Below are positions 25,236 through 35,036 of a DNA stretch of 64,000 nt, piece by piece. Each line of letters starts with the position of its first letter. The first letter of the stretch is position 1. Position numbers and translations under genes: made by a program. This DNA comes from Planctomycetota bacterium. GTDB taxonomy: Bacteria; Planctomycetota; Planctomycetia; Pirellulales; UBA7805. The notes beneath the pieces were generated by a model. The model made no database searches, was not told the DNA's origin, and saw nothing but the letters and a program-made list of their open reading frames with translations. Location of the stretch: NCBI GenBank assembly GCA_021413705.1, contig JAIOPX010000194.1, positions 1 through 64,000 on the forward strand. Direction: 5' to 3'.

Positions 25236-27357
25236 CACGCAAAATCGACCACAGCAACAGGCCAACGGGCAGACGATTCCGTGGGGATCGCCACGACCGA
25301 ACCTTCTTGGACTGCGGTACGTCAACCTGCTGCGATGCAGTAACTTGACTCAGGCTGACACAAGCCCCGACGGGCAGAAACGCATTAACGACGCCTTCTG
25401 CTCCTTGAGCCAGATGAAATGGGTGGATGATGTCTACGCCGAAGGAGTCAGCGGCAGCCAGACGTTCAACCGTGACGACATCAAAGAACTGCTGGACCTG
25501 CATGACAAGAAGCCGTTCGACGCGGTCGTTGTCCACGACCTGAGCCGTCTGACCCGCGGGGGCATCCGCCACGGCAACGCTGTGGAGGAAAAGCTGCTAA
25601 ATGCTGGGATCAAACTGGTCAGCAGCACCGATTTCATCCCGGACGGGCCTGAAGCGGAACTCATCACCAGCGTCAAGCATTACGCGAACCAGTTACAGGC
25701 GCGGAGCATCTCACTGGCGGTGGCCAGGGGACTGGCCCAATCCTTGGCCAAGGGGACTCGCCCCGCTGCTGGCCACAACCCCTACGCGCTGGACCGCGAG
25801 TACCTCGGCGGCGATGGCAAACCCCGCATGCTGATCCGCTGGCAGGGAATGGTGCAGTTGTGGCTTAAGCCGGACACGCTGGAGGAGGTGGGCCGGGCGG
25901 TTCGACCGCCGCGCCGTCCCCAGCAGGTCAACCTGAGCAAAGAACAGCGACGGCGCGAGCGGCGGGAGCGCAAACGGCAGCAGTTCAAGGGGTATAAGAA
26001 GCAGGACGATGAGACCAGCCGGCTGGTCTCCGGTCCCACGGAAAAGATGGATGCTCTGGTCTGGATGTTCAGCGCGCACTACGTGTGGGGATGGGGCTAT
26101 CATCGCATCGCAAAGGACCTGAACAAACGGAACGTTCCGGCCTCCGATGGTGGGCGCTGGTCTCTGACCTCGGTCAGGGATGTCCTTTACAACCCGATCT
26201 ACTTGGGGATTGAGGTACGGCATCGCTGGACCAGAGCCCTGTACAACAAGCTGAGCGAGCATGGGCCGGTCCCGGTCTTCGTTAATCAACATCAATTGGA
26301 AAAGGACGGTCGCACCACCGTACCACACGTAGAGCGACCTCGGGACGAATGGCGGCTGGTGGATATTCCCAAGCTCAAGGACATCCTGCCCAGCCCGCTG
26401 AGGGAGATAGCGGCCGCGCGGATCATGGAGAAGTTTGATCCGGATGCGCCTCCGCATCCCAAGAAAGGCAAACCGTTGCGCTCGGGAGAGGCCAAGCATA
26501 AACATCTGGATTCGCCCTTCCTGCTGACCAACATCCTGCACAGCAAGCAGACCGGCCACCGGATGCGGGGCGAAGTCGTGAACAAGAAGCTGGTCCATGG
26601 ACGCAAGTCGTATCGATACTATTTTGACTGCGGAGCCGCCGTGCATGCCGAGCGTGGTCTGAACGTTCGGCGGATTCCGGCCGAGCCGTTGGAGCAGGCG
26701 GTTTTGGGAGTAATCCGACAAATCTTGGGCGATGATCGCGCGATCGCGGAGCGGATGAAGACTGCGGCCACAACACTGACCCATGAGCAGCCCAACGCCG
26801 GCCGTCAACGTGAAACGCTGTTGGCTGAAAAGGAGTCGTTATCGCGTCGTTTGCGTCAGGCGTACAAGCTGCTCGGCCAGAGCGGCATGGAATCCGTGGC
26901 CGAACAGATGACCGAAGATCAGAAGAGGCTGGAGGAACTGAAGGCCGAACTGAAACGGATCGATCAGATGCACGGCGAGCCCGAGTTGGACCCAGAGCAG
27001 GCTGCGCAAAGCGCGATCAAGCATCTGACCCAGATCGGCCGGCAGATGGACAACCTGCCCAATGCCGAGATGAAGCAGCTACTGGCCGCGCTGCTGGAGG
27101 GCTTGCAGATCGATCTGGCCACCGGCGATCTGGAGTTCACCGTCGTGCTGCCGACCTGGCTGATGAGGCAGACCGTGACACCGCAGGCGGGTCAGGAGGA
27201 TATCGGCGGGGTTCGTCTCGGCTACAAGCTACCTTGGCCGTTCACAGGGGAAGCGAACTCGGATGGCGGTCGGGAAAGCATCCTCTTGAGCCGATGGCTG
27301 TGCCAAAAGGCTGAGCAAAAGTGCTATACATGCTCACGCCGACGACCGGCGGCGTAG
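25222..27357 (+). CDS. Large serine recombinase with zinc-ribbon and coiled coil
   Basis: A 711-residue serine recombinase. The N-terminal resolvase domain includes YVNLLRCSN (candidate nucleophile Ser40), VVVHDLSRLTRGG and the helix QARSISLAVARGLAQSL. A recombinase domain follows (HRIAKDLNKRNVPASDGGRWS, VRDVLYNPIYLG). A zinc-ribbon-like segment and a long coiled coil (residues about 530-620) complete it. The start at ATG 25222 overlaps the small gene before it. A serine and a tyrosine recombinase in one element suggest it is composite. The serine recombinase may integrate its own segment or resolve forms. Confidence 0.9.
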   Translation: MGKSDTQNRPQQQANGQTIPWGSPRPNLLGLRYVNLLRCSNLTQADTSPDGQKRINDAFCSLSQMKWVDDVYAEGVSGSQTFNRDDIKELLDLHDKKPFDAVVVHDLSRLTRGGIRHGNAVEEKLLNAGIKLVSSTDFIPDGPEAELITSVKHYANQLQARSISLAVARGLAQSLAKGTRPAAGHNPYALDREYLGGDGKPRMLIRWQGMVQLWLKPDTLEEVGRAVRPPRRPQQVNLSKEQRRRERRERKRQQFKGYKKQDDETSRLVSGPTEKMDALVWMFSAHYVWGWGYHRIAKDLNKRNVPASDGGRWSLTSVRDVLYNPIYLGIEVRHRWTRALYNKLSEHGPVPVFVNQHQLEKDGRTTVPHVERPRDEWRLVDIPKLKDILPSPLREIAAARIMEKFDPDAPPHPKKGKPLRSGEAKHKHLDSPFLLTNILHSKQTGHRMRGEVVNKKLVHGRKSYRYYFDCGAAVHAERGLNVRRIPAEPLEQAVLGVIRQILGDDRAIAERMKTAATTLTHEQPNAGRQRETLLAEKESLSRRLRQAYKLLGQSGMESVAEQMTEDQKRLEELKAELKRIDQMHGEPELDPEQAAQSAIKHLTQIGRQMDNLPNAEMKQLLAALLEGLQIDLATGDLEFTVVLPTWLMRQTVTPQAGQEDIGGVRLGYKLPWPFTGEANSDGGRESILLSRWLCQKAEQKCYTCSRRRPAA

Positions 27358-27648
27358 GGCTGACTTCGTGGTCACAAGCTGGTGGCTGGACCAAGTGCCG
27401 ATGACCATGGCGCGACTCGAATTCCATTGGATACGCGGGTCATACACCGTCCCGCCATGTTACACCTGCCGACGACAGGCGGCATGAACAGGAGGGGAGG
27501 CGGCATGATTTTTTTGGAGGAATGCGCGCCTGGGATTCTGAACAAGAGTCCATGGCGTCTTTTCTTGACGCCAGCATCCCGGAGGAGCACGGCGGCCATC
27601 GCCGCTCCGGGTGCTTCACAAATTGGTCTTGGACCAAGGAGTTTTCAA
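27358..27648. other. Gene-poor spacer after the serine recombinase
   Basis: No convincing gene. The strand contains short purine-rich runs (AGGAGGGGAGG near 27490, GGAGGA near 27516) before short frames that I could not support, and a GC-rich hairpin around 27580-27612. An attachment core for the serine recombinase might lie here, but I see no clear crossover palindrome. Confidence 0.4.
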
Positions 27649-27942
27649 ATGCTCAACGAACAAGAAGTGTTCTACATGGACTGCGGCGGTTGCGACGAAG
27701 GCGACAGTGACGACACTCTGCGGAAGCTCAGCGCACTGGTGGGCAAGAAGGTCGTTCTCAGCATCGACGATGTCTTCACGCTGCGCAAGGACATCCCCAA
27801 CCCCGGCCTCTTTGAGATCGTCGGCTGTGGCAGCTATGTCGATCCCCGAAACGGCACTATGCCCTTCGGGACAGAAGTGGCATTGCGGCGTATCGGCCCG
27901 CCGACCGATGGTGACCCAGCGCTCAGGGATCTCGTGGTCTGA
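27649..27942 (+). CDS. Small acidic hypothetical protein
   Basis: A 97-residue protein from ATG 27649 with ribosome site CAAGGAG. The N-terminus MLNEQEVFYMDCGGCDEGDSDD is acidic and Cys-containing; the rest (GKKVVLSIDDVFTLRKD, GTEVALRRIG) resembles a small beta-barrel. No family recognised. Last plus-strand gene of the mobility part; it converges on the broken helicase gene. Confidence 0.6.
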   Translation: MLNEQEVFYMDCGGCDEGDSDDTLRKLSALVGKKVVLSIDDVFTLRKDIPNPGLFEIVGCGSYVDPRNGTMPFGTEVALRRIGPPTDGDPALRDLVV

Positions 27943-27975
27943 TCTCCAATTCGCGCAGATTCGTGGATTGACCGA

Positions 27976-28013
27976 AAAAGGGCGGCGCGGGCCCGAGTCC
28001 GTGCTGCCCTTTT
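27976..28013. terminator. Bidirectional terminator hairpin
   Basis: A 15-bp stem (AAAAGGGCGGCGCGG against CCGTGCTGCCCTTTT with G-T wobbles) and an 8-base loop. It has A and T tracts on the outer ends and lies between converging genes, as expected for a terminator acting in both directions. Confidence 0.7.
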
Positions 28014-28067
28014 GAACGGTGCCGCTCGGACTCTATGGTTTGGGCTGAATCGCGTCGCCAATGACAC

Positions 28068-28691
28068 CTAAAGCTGTGCCAATTCACACAGCTTTGTGGC
28101 CATAAGCGTGCGGATTATTTCAGTGCGCGGTGCAATAATGGAAAGGGCTTGCTTTGCGCGGCTGGCCGCAACATACAGCCGGTTGCGCAGCACGCTGGCC
28201 GCCTTTCCATCCGCACCCATCCAACGGCCGGTGGAATCCACAAGTACCACGCCATCAAATTCCAATCCCTTGGTCTGCAATACGGAGACGATTTTCGCAC
28301 AATCGAATTGATTAATCTGACCTACGCCATCGTTGCGAGGGACCAGGCGGACTGGCACCAGGTCGCCTTGCAGACGATCCTCAAGATTCTCCCGCAATTG
28401 CTCCAGCGCCGCCGCTGTAAGTGTTGTATCGCCGTCGTCATAGACGATGCCGACAGTTGCACGGGGGATGTTCTCGCGAACGCGGCGAACTTCTGCCGCC
28501 ACAACGGAAGCAATGTCATCACCCTCATTAACGATGTGAACACGTGGTTGCGGGCCAGGTCGCGAACCAGGCTCCCATAACGGGGATTCACCAAAAAGAA
28601 CTTCGTGCAGCTTCTTTATAAAGGCCCCCAACGGCCTAGATTGGCGGAAGTTCACCTTGAACGCGGCATGGCGCATCGACTCAACAACCAC
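28068..28691 (-). pseudogene. HelD/UvrD-like helicase, C-terminal fragment
   Basis: Encodes the last part of a superfamily 1 helicase: FRQSRPLGAFIK, the UvrD-type VLQTKGLEFDGVVLVD and the motif VI region RNRLYVAASRAKQALSII. It is in the same direction as the N-terminal fragment at 28883-30838. The segment between them is non-coding and hairpin-rich. Residues expected after HILI (the DEAQ motif II and motif III) are missing from both pieces, so part of the gene was lost as well as interrupted. Confidence 0.8.
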
Positions 28692-28882
28692 CTGCTAAAG
28701 CAGGTGGGTTGGAGCAGCAACTGAAAGTTGCCACGAGGCTAAAGCCACCTGAAGCAGAAGAGGATCGGTCGCGTCGGGCGGCTGGGTAGGAAACGTGTTT
28801 CCTACCACCGCCCTTAGCGACCGTCCAGAAGACGAAGGAAGAATGCTGAAGCTATTCCGCCTGAAGGCGAAGGTTTGTACCG
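28692..28882. repeat. About 190-bp hairpin-rich insertion in the helicase gene
   Basis: Several strong hairpins are packed here: CCACCTGC/GCAGGTGG with loop TAAA, GCAACT/AGTTGC, GGCT/AGCC with loop AA, and a larger one with GTAGGAAA/TTTCCTAC inside GGGCGG/CCGCCC and flanking GGTCGC/GCGACC arms. No frame codes for a transposase. The structure resembles non-autonomous palindromic ends of IS200/IS605-type elements, but this is by appearance only. It falls between the two halves of a helicase gene. Confidence 0.55.
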
Positions 28883-30838
28883 TTAAGAGTGACTAATCAA
28901 AATGTGCGTCAGCTTCTCCTTTTCGTGTCCCACGATCCGACGGGGGCTACCGATTGGCAGCATGGCCAGATGGGAGCCTAACCACGCACCGAGCACAGCG
29001 TCCTGTTCCGAGTACGTGGATTGCGTCTGTTCCAACTGCGTCCGCCACGCCTGGTGAGCTTCGGATAACTCTGAGAATGAAAGACCGAGCGCGCTGCCTT
29101 GCTTGAGCAGCGACCCGAATTCCGACAGGGCAGGAATGTGTTTCAGTCGCGTGACACTGGGTACAAGCTTATTGAACAGATCCCGAATGCAGTCTTCAAT
29201 CGCGCGCACGATCAATAGTGGTCCGCGAGCTGCGTTCGACTGCACATCCTGTAGAGAATCGCGACGCGAACTGCACCACTTCGCGATCGCGACCGCAAGA
29301 TTCACGCCGGCCGGAAGCTCGTACTTCGAGTTCGTTCGCGCCGCCTGAACCGATCTGTACCAGTCTCCAACGGTCATCCAGAGCGAATCCGCCAGTTCGG
29401 AAATCTGTCCTCGAAACTGCTGCCAACGACTCGATGGCCGATCCGGCGGTGCAGCGACGAGATTTCTTGCCGCTTCCTGCAAGATGATCAGGGGTAGATG
29501 CGGCGCGTCTTGCGCCTGGTCGCTCGGGCTGGCCACTTCATGATTCTGCGCCGCAAGAGCGGTGGCGACCTCCACAATCTCGAACGGCAGATCCACCACC
29601 CTTTCTGGATAACAAAGCCGAACCGCCGCCGCGGCGATGTCCGCTGGCACATTCTGTCGGAGCGTGTTGGCTTGCTGCTCCCACAGCTCACGAAGATATT
29701 CCCTATAGCCGGCCCAGACGGCATGCAGCACCGCTGGTTCTCCCTTAAGCCGGCTGAGTGATGCACCCTCATCGGCCTCCCGGCCTGCGAGCGTGCGACA
29801 GTCTCTCGCCACTTGCCGGAAGAACTCACGGAATGTACTCACTTTCACGCCTTGCGCATCGACATCCAATAGCGAGGTGATCAGGTCACGCAAGTACGGA
29901 ACCATCTCGGGGTTCAGCACCAGCACACGTGTCCATTCTGCGCGGTATCGATGCTCATCTTTCCCGCGTTGGAGACCGAGGTCATCCCATTGCTGGTCAA
30001 TCAGGCATGGGATGCGCATGATGCCAATACTGGTCTTGCCACTTCCTGGCGGCCCCTCGATCATGACATGTTCGCCAAATGGCAGATGCATCGCCGCCCG
30101 TTGATCCACGGAGGTGAGGGCGATGATCTCACTCAGGCCGAAGTGGTCGGCTGCCTTGTACTGCTCGGGCGGCTTGGCCTCCGCCACAACGCTCGGCACC
30201 GCGGCCGGCTGTGGCGGCTTCTCCGCTTCGACCGGTGTTTTCCGTTCAGGCGCCGCCGGCTTGACCGGTTGCACGAATCGTTGCAGGAATTCCTCGGAAT
30301 CCGCAACGCGCTCCTCACCGGTTGGCAGCAGATACTCGGCGTTACGGAGCCGCGGAAAGACCGCGCCGTATTTGGCCGAGGCGCCGACTCGGTAAATTGT
30401 CTCTTTGACCAACGGTTTAGCGAACGCGTTGCCCTTTGTTATCTTGACAACGATGCGTTCTTCATGACCCAGCGGCTGATCCAACAGCCGGCTCGGGGCG
30501 GGCGATGTCCAGCTACAGATGATCCAATCGGCACCGCTCATGTCAGCCGAGATATTGCGCGCCTTGCTGATATAAAACGTATTCTTCCCGCCGCCGGCGA
30601 TCGAGGTCTCCACCTTTGCGAAGAACGGGTCGTTCTCGACTTGGCGAAGACCCCTATCGCGATCGCGCGCGGCTTCGGCGAGTGTGGCAATGAGTTGAGG
30701 AGACGGATTCATCCCTTGGCCATCGACCGGCAGCAACGCTGGGCTCCGCCGCACCTGATTGGCTTTGGAGATCAGTTCCGATGCCCGAGCGCTATCTCGC
30801 TCAACATGACCGCGCAGTTCAGCCAAATCGACCGCCAT
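28883..30838 (-). pseudogene. HelD/UvrD-like helicase, N-terminal fragment
   Basis: A 651-codon fragment starting at ATG 30838. The first 190 residues (FFAKVETSIAGGGKNTFYIS, DWIICSWTSPAPSRLL) resemble the N-terminal region of HelD-like superfamily 1 helicases. Walker A is IEGPPGSGKTSIG near residue 262. The frame ends at THILISHS, exactly where motif II (DEAQ) should begin. Distal gene of module 2. A fragment matching VVDLPFEIVEVATALAAQNH of this protein recurs as a relic at 47.99-48.09 kb. Confidence 0.85.
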
Positions 30839-30921
30839 AGCCAGCCTCCCGTGCAAAATGACACTTCAGCATGCGCGAACTATCGGCTTGCGTCATGCGC
30901 CATGCCGACGCCCAAACCTGA

Positions 30922-33774
30922 TCACTCTATCTCCATCCCATCGATGCTCGCCTCATCCAATGGTTCCTGCACAGCATTCCGCAGCCAATTCGCGTCGTAA
31001 CCATCGACGGCCTGACCCTCGACGACGATCTTGATCTTGCCGCCGTCCGACTTGTCGGCCAGGTTCGCAATCGCGGGGAACGACTTGAAGACTTGGTCGC
31101 GGGTAGCGGGGAACCGAATCCGCACCGCCGTACGGGCGACCGGCTTCGGGCTCGGCGGAGTTGGGCCGGGCGGAGTGGGACCGGGCGGCGTCGGGCCAGG
31201 CGGAATTACTTCCGGCCCCGGCGGGATCGGTCCTGGCACCGGCGCGGCAATCGGCACGGCGGCCGGGGCGATCAGAAAGCCCGAGTCGAGATCAATTTCA
31301 TCCTCGCTGATGCCCGGCCCAAACGACACTTTCGTCACGCTGACCTGATACTTGCCATCCGGCCCGAGCGCCGGCGTGCCCGTCGTATACGCGAAGATCC
31401 GCTCGGACACCCCCTCGACAATTGCTCTTTGCAGCACTTCGGCCGAACTGATTCGCGGGGGCTCCAGGAACTCAAAGAACGCATCTTGAACGTCGCTCGC
31501 GGCTATGCCCATCCTCGGCGGCTCGCCCTTCCCGGCCGCCTCGCCCAGTTTCGTCCTCTCTACGATCTTCCGGGGTTTCAGCGTGACGTGCACCTTCTTT
31601 GTACCCACCGCGGTCAACAGTTCCATCACCCGTTCGTGCACGCCCGTGGCCTGGAGCGGCCGGCCGCCGACCTCCACCTTCTCAATCTCGATGGCCCCGC
31701 CACTCGCGATACGCGGCAGCCAGACAGCCGGGTACAGTGTACGGAACGCCGCCTCGGCCGCATTCTCTTCCGTTCGCCGCCGCTCCTTCAGTTGATCGAG
31801 TTGATCGGGGGTGAGCCGGTGTTGCTTCTTCTTCGCATCTACCCGCTCAACGGCCATCAGATACCGCACCGCGCGCCGCAGGGGCTCCACCGGCTTCTTA
31901 TCCGGGATGGCCAGCCCTATGCCGTTTCGGTATCGACGCGGGCCGTCACCACACTTGGATAGGATCGTCTTGGCGGCCTCCTCTTGTTGCGAAGGTGTCG
32001 TCGTGGCGAACTCCAGCGGGAGATACCCGACCAGGAATTGCGGCTCCTTGTCCGGCATCGCCTGCGAGCTATCCGGCCAGATCACCGCATCATTTTTTCC
32101 GGCCAACCGCTGCCCCAGCATCTCCTTGATCCGCTCCCGCAGCCCCTCTTGATCGCGCGCAACCTCCTGTTCGGCATCCTCCACCAGCTTCGTGACGTTC
32201 GGGTCTTTCTTGAAGCAATAACGCACGCCATCGTGATGCAGATACAAACAAGAATTGCGCAGTTCCCCGAGTACCGCCGACGCCGTGATGCTGTCCAGGT
32301 CCGGTCCCACGCAGGCGGCCAGCAACTCGCTCTCCGTGACGCCCGGCGGCAGGGGCTCGCCTCCCTGCTCCCTCTTCAGGCCGCCGAATGAATACGCCAA
32401 GATGGCCGTAGCCAGCCGCATCGCCGGCCGAACGTTGGCCAGCGCGGGCGTTTCCTTCGCCAATCGCTCGTCGATTCTTTTCGCGCGGGCGTTGGGGCCG
32501 GCCAGGTCATGCGTGATAACGGGCGCATAATCCTGTTTGGGATCGAGATCCTTGAGCATCGCGCGGGCGACTTCCGCATCGCTCAGCGGGATCTCGGCCG
32601 GGCCGAGAATTGCCCTCGCCCCTCCTCGGGTCTTCAGTGCGTGAAGGCACATCGCCAGAAATCGCAGTGCACCCCGCGTACGCTGGAAGCCATCCACGCT
32701 CGTCCACCGGCTGTTCATCACGTCGATCAGCGCCGGGTGGAACGGGTATGCCGCCTGCATGCGGGAGCGAAGATGCAAAGACTGCTCCTGTGCATCCTGC
32801 CGGGCGCTGGGGGTCTCCGCCCGGCTGCGCAGCATCCCGCCCACGACATCCGCGTATTCCTTCGCGACCTGCTGCGCGGCCGCGGCCGGCGGCTCTGCCG
32901 ACAGAAGCCGGCGCTTGACGACGGCCAACACCTCATCCCCCGTCACCGGCTCGCGCACCTGGTCTTTGCGGCTGGTCAGCTTGTCCAGTTCCTCCAGCAG
33001 AGCCACGTTGCCCAGGGCCTCCCGCGCGCTCCATTGGAGTGAATACACCATGACGGCGTTCGGCAACGACGACACCTCCACCGTCAGGTCTTGCAGGAAT
33101 TTCTTCACCTGCCGTTGCAGCGTCGATTCCTGGACCGCCACCGCGCCCGTCCCCTCGACGTACTTCAGCACCTCGTCCAGCAGCAGCAGCACGGGCTTCC
33201 CATTGGCAGAAAGCATCGCCTTGATCTCATCCCCGGCCGGCGCAACCCGCTTCTGGTCATGCTCGGAAACCTTGGCGAATGCCTTAGGCCCGATCTGCCA
33301 TGCAAGCCATCCCCAAAGGGTGTTGACGACTTGCCCCTTGCCTACGTCCTTGCCGCCCAGCGCCGTGAACTTCTCGCCGTCAAAGACGGCCACATCGACA
33401 ACGCCGGGATCGGCAAAGTTGCGGCATTCTGCGATTTGGTTCAATGACTTCCGGGTTCGGGCCGCATGGAGCAGTGATGCCAGGGTGTGCGACTTGCCTC
33501 CTCCGAATGGGCTACGCAACTTGAGGACGCGGTTGTGGTTTCCCTGGCCTGCCAGGCTCGCCAGAACCTCTTCCAGCAACCGCCGAAGGTCGATTGTGGG
33601 GTAAGTCGCGGCAAAGAAGGCGTCGGGTTCGCGATAGACCTTGGGCGTACTGCTGTCATTCGTCGCGATCGCGCCCAGGTCGATGGCGAAGATGGCCTCG
33701 GCCAACGAGCCGCCCTCCACGTCCGGGTGCAGCTTGACCAGTTCGGTCCAGGGTTTGAGGTTATGGATGCTCAT
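30922..33774 (-). CDS. DUF499 (COG1483) AAA+ ATPase, intact (module 2)
   Basis: A 950-residue ATPase with Walker A SPFGGGKSH (88-96) and Walker B VLLLLDEVLKYV (195-206). The N-terminal block MSIHNLKPWTELVKLH is typical of the family start. Near the C-terminus is a proline-rich linker with four PPGPT-like repeats before a final domain (KPVARTAVRIRFPA). The start codon overlaps the stop of the DUF1016 gene by four bases. This is the complete version of the ATPase that is truncated at 155-2812; the two are homologous but clearly diverged. Confidence 0.9.
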   Translation of the reverse strand: MSIHNLKPWTELVKLHPDVEGGSLAEAIFAIDLGAIATNDSSTPKVYREPDAFFAATYPTIDLRRLLEEVLASLAGQGNHNRVLKLRSPFGGGKSHTLASLLHAARTRKSLNQIAECRNFADPGVVDVAVFDGEKFTALGGKDVGKGQVVNTLWGWLAWQIGPKAFAKVSEHDQKRVAPAGDEIKAMLSANGKPVLLLLDEVLKYVEGTGAVAVQESTLQRQVKKFLQDLTVEVSSLPNAVMVYSLQWSAREALGNVALLEELDKLTSRKDQVREPVTGDEVLAVVKRRLLSAEPPAAAAQQVAKEYADVVGGMLRSRAETPSARQDAQEQSLHLRSRMQAAYPFHPALIDVMNSRWTSVDGFQRTRGALRFLAMCLHALKTRGGARAILGPAEIPLSDAEVARAMLKDLDPKQDYAPVITHDLAGPNARAKRIDERLAKETPALANVRPAMRLATAILAYSFGGLKREQGGEPLPPGVTESELLAACVGPDLDSITASAVLGELRNSCLYLHHDGVRYCFKKDPNVTKLVEDAEQEVARDQEGLRERIKEMLGQRLAGKNDAVIWPDSSQAMPDKEPQFLVGYLPLEFATTTPSQQEEAAKTILSKCGDGPRRYRNGIGLAIPDKKPVEPLRRAVRYLMAVERVDAKKKQHRLTPDQLDQLKERRRTEENAAEAAFRTLYPAVWLPRIASGGAIEIEKVEVGGRPLQATGVHERVMELLTAVGTKKVHVTLKPRKIVERTKLGEAAGKGEPPRMGIAASDVQDAFFEFLEPPRISSAEVLQRAIVEGVSERIFAYTTGTPALGPDGKYQVSVTKVSFGPGISEDEIDLDSGFLIAPAAVPIAAPVPGPIPPGPEVIPPGPTPPGPTPPGPTPPSPKPVARTAVRIRFPATRDQVFKSFPAIANLADKSDGGKIKIVVEGQAVDGYDANWLRNAVQEPLDEASIDGMEIE

Positions 33775-35003
33775 GGCTTGGTTCTTCCCTTCTTCGGGTT
33801 GCTTTTCCCGGCCGCCGGCGTATGCGACAACTCCCGTTCGATCTGCTGCACCGTCGGCAGCTTGTCGGCCAATTCGCCCGGCAATCGCTCAATCAGCTTC
33901 GTGACGTACCGTGCCACGCCGACCGGCCGTTGCAGATGCCGAAGTGCGTACTCGGCAATCACCCGGCTTCGTGTCTTGCACAGGATCAGCCCGATGGTCG
34001 GCACATCGCCGGGTTTGCGCATCTGATCATCCACGGCCGACAGGTAAAAGTTCATCTTCCCCGCGTACTCTGGCTTGAACCGACCCGTTTTGAGGTCGAT
34101 CACTACGAAGCAGCGCAAGTGCAAATGATAAAACAGCAGGTCGATGTAGAAGTCCTCTCCATCGACCTCCAGATGCACCTGCCGGCCGACGAAGGCGAAT
34201 CCCTCGCCCAACTCCAGCAGGAATCGTGTGATGTGGTCAAGCAGGCCCTCTTCCAACTCGCGTTCCATCGCCTCGGCGTGCAGCGTCAGAAAATCAAAGC
34301 TGTACGGGTCTTTGACGATTTGCTGCGCCAGGTCCGACTGCGCCGGCGGCATCGTCGCGCTGAAATTGGTGACGGCTTTGCCCTGCCGCGCGTATAGGTC
34401 CGATTCGATCCAGTGTTCCAGCATGTATCGCGACCACCCGTGGGCGACCGCCTGCTGGGCGTACCAGGAGCGGGCCGCCGGCTCCTTGATGTTCTCAAGC
34501 AATACCACGTTGTGGAACCAGGGAAGCGACGCGATGAGTTCCGGCGGAGCATCCGTGTTCAATTGTCTCGCAGGCTGCGAGACGATTAAGGAGTTGTCCG
34601 GTTGCCCCACAGGCGGTGGGACTGTCTTGCCAGCGATTTGTCGCGCAGGCTGCGCGACAATTGGCTTCGGGGAACGATAGGCCAAGTAAAACGCCCGCAT
34701 CCGATAGATGTTGGCCCGCGAGAATCCCGCGATGCCGGGGAACTCTCGCTGAAGGTCGCTCGCCAGCCGTTCGATCACCTTCGTGCCCCAGCTTTCGGCC
34801 TCCTGCTTGACTGTGATAGCCCGGCCGATGTCCCAGTACAACTGGATCAGTTCACGGTTGACCGACAGGGCGGCGCGAACCTGGGCGGAACGAATGCGGA
34901 CCTTGAGGTTGTCCAGCAGAGCGCGATAGTCGGCTGGGATGGCACCGGATCGGACGACCCCCGTCGAATCGCTGTCTGGAGATTGTTTCCCTTTGGATTT
35001 CAT
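33771..35003 (-). CDS. DUF1016 (YhcG-type) PD-(D/E)xK nuclease
   Basis: A 410-residue protein. The DUF1016 N-domain is seen in LIQLYWDIGRAI and GFSRANIYRMRAFYLAY; the C-terminal nuclease core is EDFYIDLLFYH (near 280) followed by VVIDLKTGRFKPEYAGKMNFY (near 300), giving the D...DxK pattern and helix. Between the domains is an insert with repeated QPARQ blocks encoded by palindromic DNA repeats. The family is often found with restriction systems. It lies 33 bp from the methyltransferase stop and overlaps the DUF499 gene, so it is probably the module 2 nuclease. Confidence 0.88.
   Translation of the reverse strand: MKSKGKQSPDSDSTGVVRSGAIPADYRALLDNLKVRIRSAQVRAALSVNRELIQLYWDIGRAITVKQEAESWGTKVIERLASDLQREFPGIAGFSRANIYRMRAFYLAYRSPKPIVAQPARQIAGKTVPPPVGQPDNSLIVSQPARQLNTDAPPELIASLPWFHNVVLLENIKEPAARSWYAQQAVAHGWSRYMLEHWIESDLYARQGKAVTNFSATMPPAQSDLAQQIVKDPYSFDFLTLHAEAMERELEEGLLDHITRFLLELGEGFAFVGRQVHLEVDGEDFYIDLLFYHLHLRCFVVIDLKTGRFKPEYAGKMNFYLSAVDDQMRKPGDVPTIGLILCKTRSRVIAEYALRHLQRPVGVARYVTKLIERLPGELADKLPTVQQIERELSHTPAAGKSNPKKGRTKP
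34565..34660. repeat. Three palindromic units embedded in the DUF1016 gene
   Basis: Palindromes at 34565-34583 (9-bp arms), 34606-34620 (5-bp arms) and 34638-34660 (11-bp arms, TTGTCGCGCAG) each carry a central CAGGC and recur about every 36-40 bp. They stay in frame, adding residues such as IVAQPARQ and IVSQPARQ to the protein linker. They look like short palindromic elements tolerated inside a coding sequence. Confidence 0.65.
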
Positions 35004-35036
35004 CGGTCTTCATCCGTGTGCATCGGTGGTTCCATT

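Noticed and set aside
31140-31235. Tandem GC-rich repeats that could look like a CRISPR or minisatellite
   Set aside because: They encode a PPGPT-type proline linker in the DUF499 protein; the units are short and without spacers.
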